Origin: Antedon bifida
Lineage: Eukaryota > Echinodermata > Crinoidea > Comatulida > Antedonidae
DNA: 64,000 bases
Direction of reading: 5' to 3'
NCBI GenBank assembly: GCA_963402885.1
Contig: OY727094.1
Location: 2,668,501 to 2,732,500, forward strand
Below the pieces are notes generated by a model that worked only from the letters and a program-made list of their open reading frames with translations, was not told the origin of the DNA and did not search any database. This document shows positions 35,932 through 49,188 of the stretch, piece by piece; within the stretch, counting starts at the first letter, position 1; the number at the start of each line of letters is the position of its first letter. Made by a program: the position numbers and the translations under genes.

Positions 35932-38430
35932 GTCTTGTACTTTGTTAGAGGGCGCCTCATAAGTAACCATGCCTGCCGCTGTTGGGAAATGATGGGAGAT
36001 ATGTGTTGGCATTATTTAGAGTTTTTACTGATAAATCACAGACAATATTTTATATGATAGTATGTAAATAATTTCTTTATTAATTAGTATTGATATAAAA
36101 GGTAATTTGGGCTTGTTATTGCATTAAACGACTGTATAGTTTGATATATGCCTAGCCTACCTCGTCGGTCGTAGGCCTCCTAAATGAATGAGTATCAAAA
36201 TCATAGATTCTAACGTCCGGGCCTAAATGGTAGGTAGATGATGGTGGTAGTAGGCCTAGCCAATTAAACTGTCCATGCGCGTCCCACGCAACTCCGTGTC
36301 CAGTCGAGCTAGAAGTTTACGTGGTCTTCACGTCCACACTATCAATAATAAGAATAATGCAATGGGCCTTTCTTATAAATAATTGGGGCCTATATAGTAA
36401 GTAGGCAAGGCCTACCTGATATTTTTATAAAAAGACTGAAAATTAATTTAGTATGCTAATTAGATAATAATAATTCGGCAGGCTGCAAATGCCTCGATGT
36501 TCTTATCTTAACATGTGCATCATTCACAAATAATTATTATTGATGCAGGGGTGTGTCAAAAAACCTAAATGGTATGTCAATTCAAAACAAATGTGTGTCA
36601 ATTGACCACCCACCATATCATGAACAATGGTCACAATGCATCATTGTTCTTCAAAATGGGTGTGTCATTGTCACCTGAAGGTAGTCACTTTTTTGACACT
36701 TGTTATGGTATTCATAAGGTACAGTATGATGCACATACTGGCAGAGAATTTGTTTACATGGAGCCTAGAAATTTTGGGTTTACATCTTGAAGCCTCAAAG
36801 GATATAGAAAGACTTTCTTTCATACCACTACAAAATATAGTGGAAGAAGTGTCCCGTATTACTCTAATTGTACAGCCAATTTTTGTTTGGAGTTATCAGA
36901 TTGTTTACCCTCCTGTTATTGGCGAATTTATTTTGCTGTTGGTTGGGTTTGGAAATAAAATAAAAAAATAAAATAGATATGCGTAATATACTGTAAAAAT
37001 GAATTTTAAGAACACACCATGATGCCTTAATACATGCTGTATGTCATAGTTAATGTCATGATGAGTAAAATCAATTCCAACTTCCCATTGTTGAAAAATG
37101 TCCTAAAGTTGATAAATGTGTTCAGTAAGGTCTAAAGAAGACATTTCATCAAAAAAACCTTTTCTTGCAATTTGTGTCCAAAAGGTAATTTTTTAGCTAA
37201 ATCCCATGGACTATATTATCATTTATTTTACATTAACCATGATATTCGCATTCTGTTTTTGTAGTACATCTGTCTCATATATTATTACATAATTATTGAT
37301 TCCAATAAACCTAGAACAATATGATTTATCGTTTTCTTCAGTCTAGCCTAAAAAAGTGTGAACTATTTAACAGGGAACAAGGAGCAAGAATTTCTGAAGT
37401 AAAATTTGTTTCAAGGAATAATTTATATTATTGGGAAGGGAAGTGACATAAGTATAACCCTACTTACTTCATGTTTTTCATCACATAAATTATAGGCCTA
37501 AGATGACTATAAATTATAAGTATAGTACATTGTACATTTCACTCCTATAATATCTCAATTTATTGTTTTCCATGGATACTCCATTCAAGTTCAACTAGGA
37601 TTTGATACTGCATAATTGACAGATTTACTATATAACAGTACACCTGTATCAAAAAATGTATGTTTATATCAAAACACATGTGGGATAATCAACCTTTGTT
37701 GTCTGAAAGTTCTTTTAACCCTAATAACTTTAACTTCACTTTGAGTGAAAAAAAGTGCAATTGAAAATAGTTACTGTCATTCAAAAGTGTAATTTAAATG
37801 AATCTGTTTTATGATCAGAATAATAAAAATGACATGAGTGCATTTATTTTGTACTTTCTATGTCTATCATATTTTAAATATTTCAAACATCTTTTTTATT
37901 TATCCATGTTTTATTTTACTGTGAATATCCATTTTTTATATTCGTATATTCACAGTTTTTAGTATCACCTTTTTCGCATATAAAAAGAGAACTAATTATT
38001 TTTATGTATTATTATCTATTATTGTACTCTGGCCAGTGGTCTACATACTATTGAATGAATGAATAGTATCAACATTTACAGAAATAAAGGACATATTCTA
38101 AGCATCAGGAGCATAATTTTCAATAAAACATTTCAACTGCTCAATTTTGTGTAGGTGGTAACAGTTTTGTATAGTACTTGAGTACTGTATACCATGATAC
38201 ACCTCCATGCATGCATATTTTAGCAGTAAGGGGGTGTGTGGCATTGGCTACTGTACTGCTACTGTGCCCAACCAAACCAAGATCTCAGAACATATATTAA
38301 TTGAAGAAACAGCATAATATGTTGATTGTAATTATTACTATTAGTGGTAACAGTACATTTGGACATTTGAACATTAAACAAACATCATTATTGAGCACAT
38401 TTAAGTCACTACTCAAAACTCACATTTTCT
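35932..38430. other. Intergenic, no gene recognised
   Basis: Two overlapping plus-strand frames (36569-36790, 36627-36971) lack any family motif I know and end without splice-site context; they may be decayed repeat sequence. The rest is AT-rich with nothing recognisable. Confidence 0.35.
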
Positions 38431-38434
38431 GATT

Positions 38435-38503
38435 TTTTTTTCCAGCGCCATGAGCAATGAATGTTGGAAAGGCGCTATATAAAACGAATGATTGATTGAT
38501 TTT
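38435..38503 (+). mobile_element. SINE 3' tail
   Basis: AAGGCGCTATATAAA followed by GATTGATTGATT, the 3' end found on several metazoan SINEs. The 5' boundary is not clear. Confidence 0.45.
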
Positions 38504-39568
38504 TAAATGTTAAATTTCAAGGGATCAATAGGTCACCCATCCATGATGAAGTTATTCTTTGTTGGTTTCCCCCCTGTGTGTGTGACATCTGTGTTTTCTC
38601 CATTGAACCAAGAAAATGTAGTCCTGGTTCCCAAACTAAAATGTTTTAATGGTTCACCTACTGTACACTCACAGTCACCTAAATGTTATACCACAATAGA
38701 AGCAGTTTAAATTTATGAGTATTGAATATAAACAGCTGTTTTTCATTTATTTAGAAAATGTTAATATTATAGGTTAATACTAAACTGTCCATATGTCATA
38801 CCTGTCAAGTTGTGTTGAGACATTCATAATTTGCTATAATATTATCATATCATTATCATAATATGTTATCATCAAGGGTATCGTAAAAAAAAATTAGCTC
38901 CCACCTTAATGTGATATATAACCATAACCAATTTTCTATTAGATTATAGGCATTCATTCAAATCAATTTACTTTGTCATCAATTTTTTTTAAATGATTTA
39001 GTTTATTCCATGGTGTACAGTTAGTCTGTCGCAGTTTATAACAATTTTTTTTCATCTATTTATTGTGCACAGTACAAGTACATCCAATCTGTTTTTTAAC
39101 CTTTCCCCTCGGAAAACGAACAAAAATATGATAATTAGTAAGAAGAATTTTATATTGTAAAGCTTCATTTTGGTTGAATGTATCAATAGCATGCATTAAC
39201 GCTACCCTCACTTTTACACATCTACATATTGTTTTATTATACCAGCTTTGTAAGGTCTGAATAATTACAATAGATCATCAGCATATTATTCTAATTCTAC
39301 ATTGCCATGCAGTTTAATGCAAAACTGTAATATATATATATACCTGCACGTCCTTCAACCAACCAGTAATGTCCAAATGATGTCTGGATCTGAGAGGAAC
39401 TTAGAAGGCATGAACTGAGTTGTCTTAAAGCTTTTCAATCTCACTTGACATTTTAATGTTCACAATATTTGTACTTGCACCTGTTTTTTAAAACACGATT
39501 TATTTCTTGTTTTATTTCAGACAAAATTTTGATAATTGCAGAACCTAAGTAGAAGTTGGAAAAAGAAA

Positions 39569-42500
39569 ATGGAACAGTCTAAAAAGATTCTGACTTTCTT
39601 GTGCAGTTTCAGCGAATGTTTATTTTTCGGCGGGCTCACGTACGGTTGGGTAGCGCTCGTATTCGTTTTGAAAGATCGTGGTTTCTTCAGCGACGAATGT
39701 GATGCGGATTCTACTGTTGCGCCACTATTGAACGAGTCGGATGATTCGTGTGGGGGCGTGGCAAATTCAACAGAAGTTTCGTGCCCGGGACAAGATGGTA
39801 AACTGCAAGTGGTTTTCACGGTTGCAGCATTCACTATTAACGCAACCGCATTTATAATAGGGCCGATATATGATAAATATGGAACCAGAATTGTACGCAT
39901 TGTATTCAGGTAAACAGCATAGTGGCATAAATTGAATGAGAACAGAGCATTATTTGTACAATAATAAATGATAACAAATATAGTTGAATGAGAATAGTTA
40001 TGTATTTTGATGTTTCAATTTGTTTTTATGACCTATAGCATTAATTTTTTTAAACATTTTTAAAGTAATTTTTACCCATTTTATACATATTTTGTAAATT
40101 GAAACGCAATTCAGCATTTTTGCTGCTATGTTTTAACCTTTTTGTTTTATGAATAAGAGAACATAGTGTCTTCCATGAGCTGGAGAGTCAAATACAATTA
40201 ATTATTTTAACATATTTGTTTTATAATAAACATAAAGTTTAATTAAATTATTCGTGCCTTAACGATAAGAAATATAGTTAGGGAGAATCGGAAGAATATA
40301 GTGAAAAGTTTGACTTTCCATGAGCTGGGAACTCAAATACAAAATATTCATCATTTGTTTTATTAATAAATGTAAAGTTTAATTTAAATAATCCGGTGTT
40401 TCCATCTTAGAATGTAAAAAACTAGTCCATTCTAAAAGATACCGCTGGCACTGCAATTCTTATCAGCATTGTTGGATTTTTTATATTTGTTTACAAATTA
40501 TTATTTTTTATTTATTTTCAGCGTTTTCTTGGCGTTAGCATTCATTCTGTTAGCTCTCAGTGACCCAGAGAAGCCCAACATTTTATTTCCTGCTACCATG
40601 TTTTTGTCCAGCGGTGGTATCATGATTTTACTCTCCAATATACAGGTAAGATTACACTTGCTTTCCATCCATGACCGCCATAAATAATTTAATGAGCGTT
40701 AATATAAAGTCTGAAGATACCATGATAAAGTGGAATTAATCGTGTAGTTAGTAAAGAAAACAATGAAAAAAATTGTTTCTGATGAAATCACATAATGGAG
40801 AAAATATAAGCAACAAAAAAAAACAACAATAAAATAATCATTATCACAGAAGTATTCAATTATTGTATTAATCTGTTGAAGATAAAATGAATAAATAGTG
40901 GTTAACGCCACAAAAGAGAAAAAAAAATAGCTTTACTATGGATTAAAGGGAACCTATTCCTCTAGGATTATCCTCTCCCAACAACGTTATTATAATTGAG
41001 TTAGCATTGTTGTCAAATACAGGAAATCCTGACTTTGCCATATAACCAGGATGTTGCCTTGGCTAAATCAAAACATTATGCAACCCTCGCAACAAGACTT
41101 CATTTTAGCTTGGTTCCTACTAAAGATGCAACACATGCGAGTTGACCAGTGAAAAGTTTGAACAATTCATCGCTTGTAATTGGTCAAATTACTTGCGTCC
41201 TTTTGTTGTGTCTCTTGTTGGTATTAAGTGTAAAATTAGTAAAAATATGTTTGCAGTAAACCTATCTGTTTCCAAAATACACTTGTGGTTTTACTCAGAC
41301 TGCAAACCTAATTTCATTCAACTTTTATTTCTGGCAAAATGTCCATATGATACATAATAATACAAACAGAGGCGTAACTGCTATGAGCGCTCACTGGCTA
41401 AACCCAGGGGCCCCCGAGCTTATGCCCAGAGGAAAAAAACAGGCATTAAAATATGCCGAAAAAGGCTAAAACGCCTGAGGCCTCCAACGTTGGAGGGCCA
41501 CTTAGGTTTCCTAATCCAGGGGCCTCATGTCTCTGTGTTACGCCACTGAATACAAACAAAAGAAAATAAATACATTGTGTACAATCAACAAATGATGAAG
41601 GAGGACCATATGTTTATTCTGCATACAATAACAAATAAATAAAATACTTGATTTATGTATTTTTTTGTTTAGGTTGGAAATCTGTTTGGACGATGGCGCT
41701 CTACAATAGTTACTGCGTTTAGTGGTTCATTTGACTCGTCTGCATTTGTTATGTTACTGGTTAAGGTAATTTTTTCACACACAAGTTAAATAACATTTAT
41801 TTAATAGTTATTTAAATGTAATTGTTCTTTAATTGTTTTTTTTTATAGAATTCAAAATAATGTGATTGTTGAAATGTTATAAATATGATTTTTCCACTAA
41901 AATATTTTGAACCAATTTTAATAAAGCTGAAGCATTTTGATATTGTTGTTACAGATTGGATATGACGGCGGTGTATCAATGCAAACATCGTTTATCATCT
42001 TGGCTGTTGCCACCCTTGGCTTTAATCTCAACACTTGGATCTTTCTGCCAGTGAAACACATTCCCTGGCCTTTACCCAGTGACTGGGGAAAACCAACCCA
42101 GGTGGATGAAGAAACAAAAGAAAAACAACCGGAACAGGAAGAGATGAAAGTGTATGGTGAATCAGAGAAAGTAAATGGAAGTCATGCTGGTAAGGGTCAA
42201 AGTTCATACAAGAGTCGGCTATCTCTAAACTCCAAAATTCTGAAATAATAATATATATTCTTGAAAACCGATGTTCATGTGACCCTATGGTACGGTTCAT
42301 ATGGCCCTATAGTACGGTTCATATGACCTTATGGTACGGTTCATATGGCCTTATGGTACGGTTCATATGACCCTATGGTACGGTTCTTTATGACCCTATG
42401 GTACGGTTCTTTATGACCCTATGGTACGGTTCATATGACCCTATGGTACGGTTCATATGACCCTATGGTACGGTTCATATGACCCTATGGTACGGTTCTT

Positions 42501-45428
42501 TATGACCCTATGGTACGGTTCATATGACCCTATGGTACGGTTCATATGACCCTATGGTACGGTTCATATGACCCTATGGTACGGTTCATATGACCCTATG
42601 GTAAGGTTCATACGAAATAAGTCCATATAAGTGTCCTTCAGCTATTTATATCATGTAATATATTCAATTCAACTTTCAGACAAAACAGACGATAAAAATT
42701 CAAGTCAATCGCAGCTACATGATCTTCTTGAGCGCGAGTATCCGAACCTACGAACATGTTTTATATCACCTATGTATCTATTGTTGTTGTTATGGCTGTC
42801 GGTGATCCAGTTACGTCATTGGTTCTTTCTGGGGACGTTCAACCCGTGGATAAATGGAATGTCTTGTGATAAAAGCGAAGGTAATTTAAACACAAAATTA
42901 AATTTGTGAATCTCCATATTTGGGGTTAAGGTGTGGGATTTCGAGTGAGTGAGTGGGTGGGTGGGGTTCTTGAGGCTTAGCATTGGTGAGTAAACATCAA
43001 TCAATGTAATTAATGTGTATAGTTCAAGTGTAATAGTATTATCCATTGATGAAAAAAAAATTGCCTTTTATTGTAATACGCATTTGATCTAATTGAGCAT
43101 AAAACTTAAGGAAATTAAATCAATTTAAATAATAATCATTAATTGATTTAGTCATTAATAACATTTCCTCTATCACGTTTTCCAATCAATTAAATCATAC
43201 AAAATTGGAACAAATGTCAGTTTCAGCAATCTATTTCTATAACAGTTAATTACCTGTTGGTAATGATATTTTTTAGTTGTAATTTAAACTTAATAGCTTA
43301 ACTATGGGTTAATAATTAATTCGATGAATGAAGTTAATTATCATTGTCTCACAAAATTGAAAAACTTTTTTTTTATTTTAGCTTCTTATGAGTAATAAGA
43401 TACTGTATATAAGTAAATAATTCAGTTTTTGTTTATATCTAGTGAGTCAGTACACGTCTGCCTTTGCATCGGTGCAGTTCTGTGGTATTTTATTTGCACC
43501 CCTCTGTGGCTTGATACTGGATAGAAACCGCAAGAAGAAAACATCAACTGGAAGAGGTAAATTTGTTTCACTGTTAAATGTCCCTCTGAATATGTATTTC
43601 TGAAGGGAAGGGTTGTAGTGTATGTCACCATATATCCTCTGTTATAATCCCACCCCCTAGAACATGAAATTGGGTCGACCTTGGGGTGTGGGACTATACC
43701 CGAGAAAACCCTGGTTTAAGAAAAAATGATTGATAAAGCATTTCTTGTAAAAACTCATCTGAACTGGTTAGAGAGAGGCTTACATCCAGGCCAAAAGTCA
43801 ATACAGGGACTATACCCGGGGATATGCCTGTTTGTGAAATCAGACATAAAGTAAAGTAACCGAAGTGGGATTATACCCGAGGATATACAGTATATGAATT
43901 TCATTATGGTAATTGAAAACTATCATGAAGTAGGTTTTCATCAAGAAGTAACAATCCAATATACATAAATGTCATTATTAGATGCAAGTGAACGTACATT
44001 CCTTGATGATCTTGAAGACAGCATCTTGGCGTTCGTGGTCACCATCATCATCACTTTGCTCTTTTGTGTCATGATCATTGTCCCGATATTAGAGGTGCAG
44101 TATGTAACGTTCGTTCTACAAGTGTTGAGTCGTGCGTTCTTGTACGGCCTTGCAGCAGCCTTCATCGCCACTGCGTAAGTTTTTTATTTATTTAATCCAT
44201 TAGTAAGTAATACTCAGTACTCAAATCACAAACAATGCCTTTTTGAATAAGACTTAGGTAGTGCCATTTTTGTAAGCATCATGACAATCCTAGAATTGAG
44301 AAAGAGACAGAATCTACTCATTCTACTACTTATATTGTTAACTGTTTGTTAATTGTAGTGGAGCTGTAGCTTGGTGGTTAACATGATTGCCTTCCAATGC
44401 CAAGGTGCAGGGTTCAATCCTGACCTAGTGCCTGGGTTGTAACTCCACTCCCTAAGCCTCAAATGAGACTTAGTTTATAAGCATGATAAATGATAAATTT
44501 ATTTACTTTATTTAATCTTTCTTTATTCTGAAATACACTTTCAATACAATGTACTGATTTCCAAAGTGGTTCAGTTCCTAACTACATAAATGTAAACAAA
44601 ATACAGTATATAAATGGACATAAGAAAGTATAAAATTAAACTATAATTTATCCATCCTGTAATATATATAATATAGTTTGTGCTCTCTGTTGGATGCGTA
44701 TTAAATAAAAAAAAAAAAAAGAAAATCTACCTATTCAACTACTTATATTGTGAATTGTTTGTTAATACTATCTATTTACTGTTTGTAGATTTCCAATGCA
44801 GTACTTTGGTGCTTTGTATGGGTCTGGTATGATTCTGACTGCTCTGTTTGGTCTCCTTCAGTGGCCTTTGTTTCAAATCACCCAAAGTGTATCTGGAGGT
44901 GATCCATTAGCAGTAAGTTGTTCTGTCAAATTAACACCCCCCCCCCCACTCCTCTCTTATCCCCCTCACATCTTTCTTTCCCCTCTCACATATTTTCTCC
45001 TCCTCCCCCCACCCTTTCACCCTCTTCTTTCCGCAGTCATTTCCCTTCACTCTCTTCTTATTTGACTCGCTTGCCCCTCCCACACAAATTTCCCATCTTT
45101 CCTTTCCCTCTCTCACCCCCCCCCCCCCCCCAACCCTTTCAATACCGCTTTTCCTCTCTTCGCACAATCCTGCTTTCCCCCTTGCTTTTCTTTTTCCTTG
45201 CCTCTCTCTCTTTCTGTTATCTCTCCTTCCCTGTATTTATGAAATAAAAACTGATGCTTAGATGAAATGTTCTTGATTGTTTTCTTTCAGGTGAACATAT
45301 TTGTGTTGGCACTCAACTTTGTCCCCTTCCTTCTACCGCTCTATATTCATTTTTATGTGAAGAAGAAGCGTGTTATGATAAGCCAGCAGAACGGTACCGC
45401 AGACCCATTGTCGCCAAGAGTTACTTAA
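39569..45428 (+). CDS. SLC43A3: SLC43A3-like transporter (equilibrative nucleobase transporter 1 type), 9 exons
   Basis: Exons 39569-39909, 40522-40645, 41673-41765, 41955-42189, 42680-42880, 43443-43556, 43982-44174, 44789-44912 and 45291-45428 sum to 1563 nt, 520 aa; all phases match and introns are GT-AG. The protein is a 12-TM major facilitator. Exon 1 has TM1 and an outer loop with two N-glycosylation sequons (NES, NST); exon 3 holds [20 protein letters not shown], where FDSS matches SLC43A3 rather than the LAT3/LAT4 members; exons 4-5 form a long charged cytoplasmic loop; exon 5 has [16 protein letters not shown] and exon 7 [17 protein letters not shown], both family blocks. Human SLC43A3 moves purine nucleobases by facilitated diffusion; substrate here is inferred. 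An acceptor at 39519-39520 suggests a separate 5' UTR exon upstream. Confidence 0.93.
41109..41227. mobile_element. Diverged GGTTCCCACTAG-family MITE, SLC43A3 intron 2
   Basis: AGCTTGGTTCCTACTAAAGA at the left, GAGTTGACCAG, then CGCTTGTAATTGGTCAAATT and a decayed right end TTGTTGGTATTAAG. Older than the other copies. Confidence 0.55.
41367..41548. mobile_element. hAT-type MITE, 182 bp, with 8-bp target duplication
   Basis: Left end CAGAGGCGTAAC, right end the inverse GTTACGCCACTG. AATACAAA occurs directly on both sides (41359-41366 and 41549-41556). An 8-bp duplication plus CAG...CTG termini is the hAT pattern. Interior is GC-rich (GGGGCC) and non-coding. It lies in intron 2 of the SLC43A3-like gene. 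Confidence 0.88.
42270..42615. repeat. 22-bp satellite in SLC43A3 intron 4
   Basis: About 15 copies of CATATGACCCTATGGTACGG plus TT, with a second unit type in which CATATG is replaced by CTTTATG. Ends 65 bases before the exon 5 acceptor. Confidence 0.9.
44359..44510 (+). mobile_element. tRNA-derived SINE in SLC43A3 intron 7
   Basis: GGAGCTGTAGCTTGGTGGTT gives an A-box-like TAGCTTGGTGG, and GGTTCAATCC, about 35 bases later, is a good B box. The order and spacing are those of a Pol III promoter from a tRNA. The body cannot fold into a full tRNA, so this is a SINE head and not a tRNA gene. Confidence 0.7.
44936..45230 (+). repeat. 300-base polypyrimidine tract, SLC43A3 intron 8
   Basis: Nearly pure C/T on the plus strand, with C runs at 44936-44948 and 45115-45131. 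It ends about 60 bases before the exon 9 acceptor. Confidence 0.85.
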
Positions 45429-45910
45429 AGTCTAAACACCTTGTCTTTATTTTTGTATTTTTTACTATTACATAAGGTATAGTATAAATTGATATTTGTT
45501 GTGTAGCACAACCCCTGCCCCCTCCACTTGCCTGTTATCTTTTTTAAAAAAATGTTATCACATGGTTTTAATGTAATTTTTACTGAAATGCTTTAAAGAT
45601 GTATAGAAGATTACATGTAGCTGTTAATGCTGAATTTATTTTTCTTAGCATTTTAAATCTTGGGGTATACTTTAATTATTTAGAAAGAAAATGAGTTGAT
45701 GAGGGGAAGTTAGGGAGGGGAATTAATTTGGAGAGGGGGAAGTATAAAATTGAGAAGACTAATAATACTAATAACAATATTATGAAGTTGTGTAAAAAAC
45801 TATTTTGGAAGGATAAAAGGTTATATACAGAATACGCACACTTAATACTAGAGCTTAAGTAATTGTGGACTGATTATTGTAGGACGTCTTGTTTACTTTT
45901 GCCTTGAAAG

Positions 45911-46058
45911 TAAGCTTGGTTCCCACCTGGACGTGATGCATGGGCGTAGGCGAAACAAAAGTAAGTTGACCAATCACAAGTGACAGGGTGATGTATTGCA
46001 TCATGATTGGTCAAATTACTTGTGGTTTGTTTACGTCCAAGGCGGGAACCAAGCTTAA
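45911..46058. mobile_element. GGTTCCCACTAG MITE, type II
   Basis: TAAGCTTGGTTCCCACCTGG at the left and GGCGGGAACCAAGCTTA at the right; about 150 bases, near-palindromic. Confidence 0.82.
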
Positions 46059-46738
46059 AGGCACAATAGTAATAAATAAATACAGTTATACATTGATAAA
46101 TTAAACCAGGTTCACATTCCAATTCCAATTACCTCAACCATGAACCTCAATTAAAGTTTCAATTTGTTTTACCATACCAAGTTCAGACCTATAATTTATA
46201 GCTCCATGCCTCAACCACTCACCAACTCTGTGTGTGCCATTATTGCAGCAAATTAAAACCAGTGCCTAAAAACTTGGTTTGTAAAGTCACTTACATTCAA
46301 TTTTTATTAAAAACAAAAATGAAGTTTTGAAAAAGTAGAACACACTTTTATGCTGGAGAAACTTAAATAAGCCCAGAGGGGTTTAAGGCTAGTTTCCACT
46401 AGCAAACAAATATGTTATTTTAGAGTTATTTTAATATTATAAAATAGGCACAAACAAAATAAGTTGTTTGACTTCCAAATCGGAAAAGGCTTAGTAGAAG
46501 CGCAAATATAGAAAACAAGAAACAAGCCGTATTTAAGAAAACTAATTTTTATACCACAAAGTAGTTTATTTTAACACTTGTTTTATTTGTATACAGTAAT
46601 CTGTATAATTTTAAGCTAATTTTATTGCCTTAAAAATGTTTTTAGCAAATAATTGACAGACTGTGTTACATTATGTAATAGTTTTAACGCTAGGTGTAAT
46701 GTGTTAATGTGCGTTTACCCATTCATTCCCCTCATTAC

Positions 46739-46937
46739 CATAATGTATCCGTACTTAAATGTTACATAACATGAAATTACAAGCGTTCATGTAATGCGAT
46801 ATATCCACCATACGTTAATTTAGACTACGTAAGTGGCCATATTGTATCTGTACTTAAATGTTACATAACATTAAATTACAAGCGTTCATATAATGCGATA
46901 TATCCACCATACGTTACTTTAGATGTAAGCGGCCATA
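46739..46937. repeat. Two tandem copies of a 99-bp unit
   Basis: GTACTTAAATGTTACATAAC occurs at 46751 and again at 46850, with ATGCGATATATCCACCATAC and the GGCCATAT end following in both. A simple local duplication, no coding. Confidence 0.85.
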
Positions 46938-47112
46938 TTTGAATATTCATGTAGAAGGCTAGCCTTTTCATCAACATTGAAATGTGTTTTAGTCAATTTT
47001 TGTGGGTTTTAAAATTGAAATTTATCGTCGAATTTTTCAAGAATTCGACCCAGGTTCATCTAGCTAGTGTTACCATGAAGTATTATGGATATAAACAGGC
47101 AGTAATAATATA

Positions 47113-47585
47113 ATACCGTATTTATTCGAATAAACGCCCTGGGGCGTTTATTGGTCAAGGGTTTTTTAGGGGGCGTTTAATCGGGGAGGCGTTTATTTTG
47201 TTGGGTGTAATATGGTAACATGTATAATCAAATAAATACCCTCTAGATATGAAAACAAAGCCATATACATGGCTGCAGTCGCGTGCTCAAGTTAGTGTTT
47301 ACCAACCGACCGACATAGTGAGCTGTCGTTGCATGCAACTAAAAATACAACACACAAGAAGTGTAAAAATAAAAATGGTATCAAAATGCTTGGTAAATTG
47401 TTGATATTGTCAATCAATGAATTCTACTACAAATAGAAATGTTGTTGTAATACAATATTGTGTATATATGCAGGCCTGAGGACGTTTATTCGAGGGGAGC
47501 TTTATTCAAAATAATGTTCTGTGGGAGGGGGGGGGCGGGGTTTTTTATTTAAAGCGGGGAGTTTATTCGAATAAATACTGTATAT
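47113..47585. mobile_element. TIR element with TACCGTATTTATTCGAATAA ends
   Basis: Left end ACCGTATTTATTCGAATAAA, followed by GGGGCGTTTATTGG; right end TTTATTCGAATAAATACTGT, its inverse. A related copy is in intron 5 of the third DHRS11-like gene (58895-59273). Each arm carries several GGCGTTTATT repeats. No coding. Confidence 0.78.
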
Positions 47586-47936
47586 ACAACTCAATCTACA
47601 TTCCTGGTTATATTACCTAACATGGTCATGTGTTAGAATGTGGTATTATTAACTCATTATTGTAAATGGTAGCATTTTCGCAGTGGTACTTAATATCTTA
47701 CCCTTTACTATTAAAATATTGTACAGAACTTTTCAGTTTAGAATTTTATGTGTGTATTCTTTGCTCAAAGATGGCCATGAAGGGAGCCTGTGAGGCAATG
47801 TGTAAACCTGAACTAAATAAGGTCTTTTCAAGTGCAGGTCATGTTTCGGTCATGCAGGCCCTGGCATTTGTTTAACACATATTCCATATTTTGACTGTCA
47901 TTTACTGATAGTGCTTGTTTCAGCTGGGTAACGGTT

Positions 47937-48241
47937 AAGCTTGATTCCCACCAGGACGCAACGCAAGGACGTAAGGCGCAATGCAAACGGATTCACCAAT
48001 CACAAGCGACAGTTCGAATTATCTATCGCTTGTGATTTGTCACTTAAGCTTGGTTCCCACTAGCGACGCAATCTACGCAACGTAAGAAAATGCCCTTCCA
48101 ATAATTTTGCCACCGCCTGCGTGAAATCAATACTGCGATGTTTGTAGCATTGTTGCGTCGTCGGTTCCCACTTGTGATTAGGCCTATGCAATACTTTGTG
48201 TCAATACGTCGTTGCGTTGCGTCCTAGTGGGAACCAAGCGT
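47937..48241. mobile_element. Two adjoining GGTTCCCACTAG MITEs
   Basis: 47937-48050 is one half of a type II copy. It runs straight into a full type I copy, 48053-48241, with TTGGTTCCCACTAGCGACGC at the left and GTCCTAGTGGGAACCAAGC at the right. This looks like insertion of one family member in or beside another. Confidence 0.75.
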
Positions 48242-48371
48242 AAAAGAATTGCACGTGCTTTATCAACTTCAACGGCGTGTTTGGTGCGCGTGCGTGGTGA
48301 CCATCGTCGTTTTGGTTACATACCTAGTGCGCAGCGCTGGCCATCGTTTTTGTCGTTGAAGCGTTAACGCC

Positions 48372-48566
48372 AACTCAGACAGCGTCGTACGACGAGTCGT
48401 CTCATCGGGAGAAAATTAAATTATATTTAATTTAATTTAATTAAGTTCTCCCGACGACCTAAAAACTAAAAAAAAAAACCTCTCAAGACGACTCGTCGGG
48501 ATTCAACTCGGACAGCACCGACGAGTAAAGACGCTTCGTCGGGCCTCGTCGTACGATGCTGTTCCA
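48372..48566. mobile_element. GTCGTACGACGAG inverted-repeat element
   Basis: ACAGCGTCGTACGACGAGTC on the left and CTCGTCGTACGATGCTGT on the right, inverse of each other, with further internal inversions (GACTCGTCGGGA, TTCTCCCGACGA). About 190 bases, non-coding, 620 bases upstream of the first DHRS11-like gene. Confidence 0.7.
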
Positions 48567-49188
48567 TAAATCGTGAACAATCGGACGCGTCTCAGTGTAT
48601 ATGCAATCGACAAAAAAACCCGGGCATGCGCACTCGCATGAGAACGCTTTGGCACCCAGGTTGTCGTTAAATGGTCATGATTGACAGCCTAGTAAAATTT
48701 AACATTTTGGATTGGCTTCGTTCACACACAATCTACCCGGTTATTTCATTTTTAAAGAAACCCGTTGCCAACTATTAAACTAAAAATAACTTCATGTTGC
48801 AACACGTTGAATGAATAGGCATAATCTATGGACTTTGTAATGCGCGACCTGTTATCCCTCTTGTATATTTGCACATGGCGGGCTACACAATCTATAATTG
48901 GATCCCATATGGTGAGATTGCTTTATGTTTCAGGAAGCCTACACGTAGGTTCGTTACATATGTTGCAATGTCTCCTCAAATAGAGTGTTGATCACGCCAG
49001 ACTTTCATAGATAGGCGGTCTTATTAGGGTCGTTTAATTTTATCACTGATTAAATATACCGGTACACCGCGTGTACGAACGCTCACTCTTGCTCAAATTG
49101 CCAAGCTGCAATAACGTAACTTTGAACGAAGCCGGACATTCCAGCATTTTTACCGGACATTCCTGAAGTTTTAACCGGACATTGCAGT

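Noticed and set aside
36569-36971. Possible small gene with overlapping frames of 73 and 114 codons
   Set aside because: No recognisable domain, no splice context and two competing frames. Left as unexplained intergenic sequence.
44341-44450. A possible tRNA gene in the SLC43A3 intron
   Set aside because: It has A- and B-box-like blocks, but the acceptor and anticodon stems do not pair convincingly, and a SINE body follows.
44918-45247. Proline/serine-rich 109-codon frame
   Set aside because: Translation of a polypyrimidine tract inside an intron.
47666-47875. 69-codon frame upstream of the DHRS11-like array
   Set aside because: No motif known to me, no splice partner and no repeat relation; chance frame is the simplest reading.
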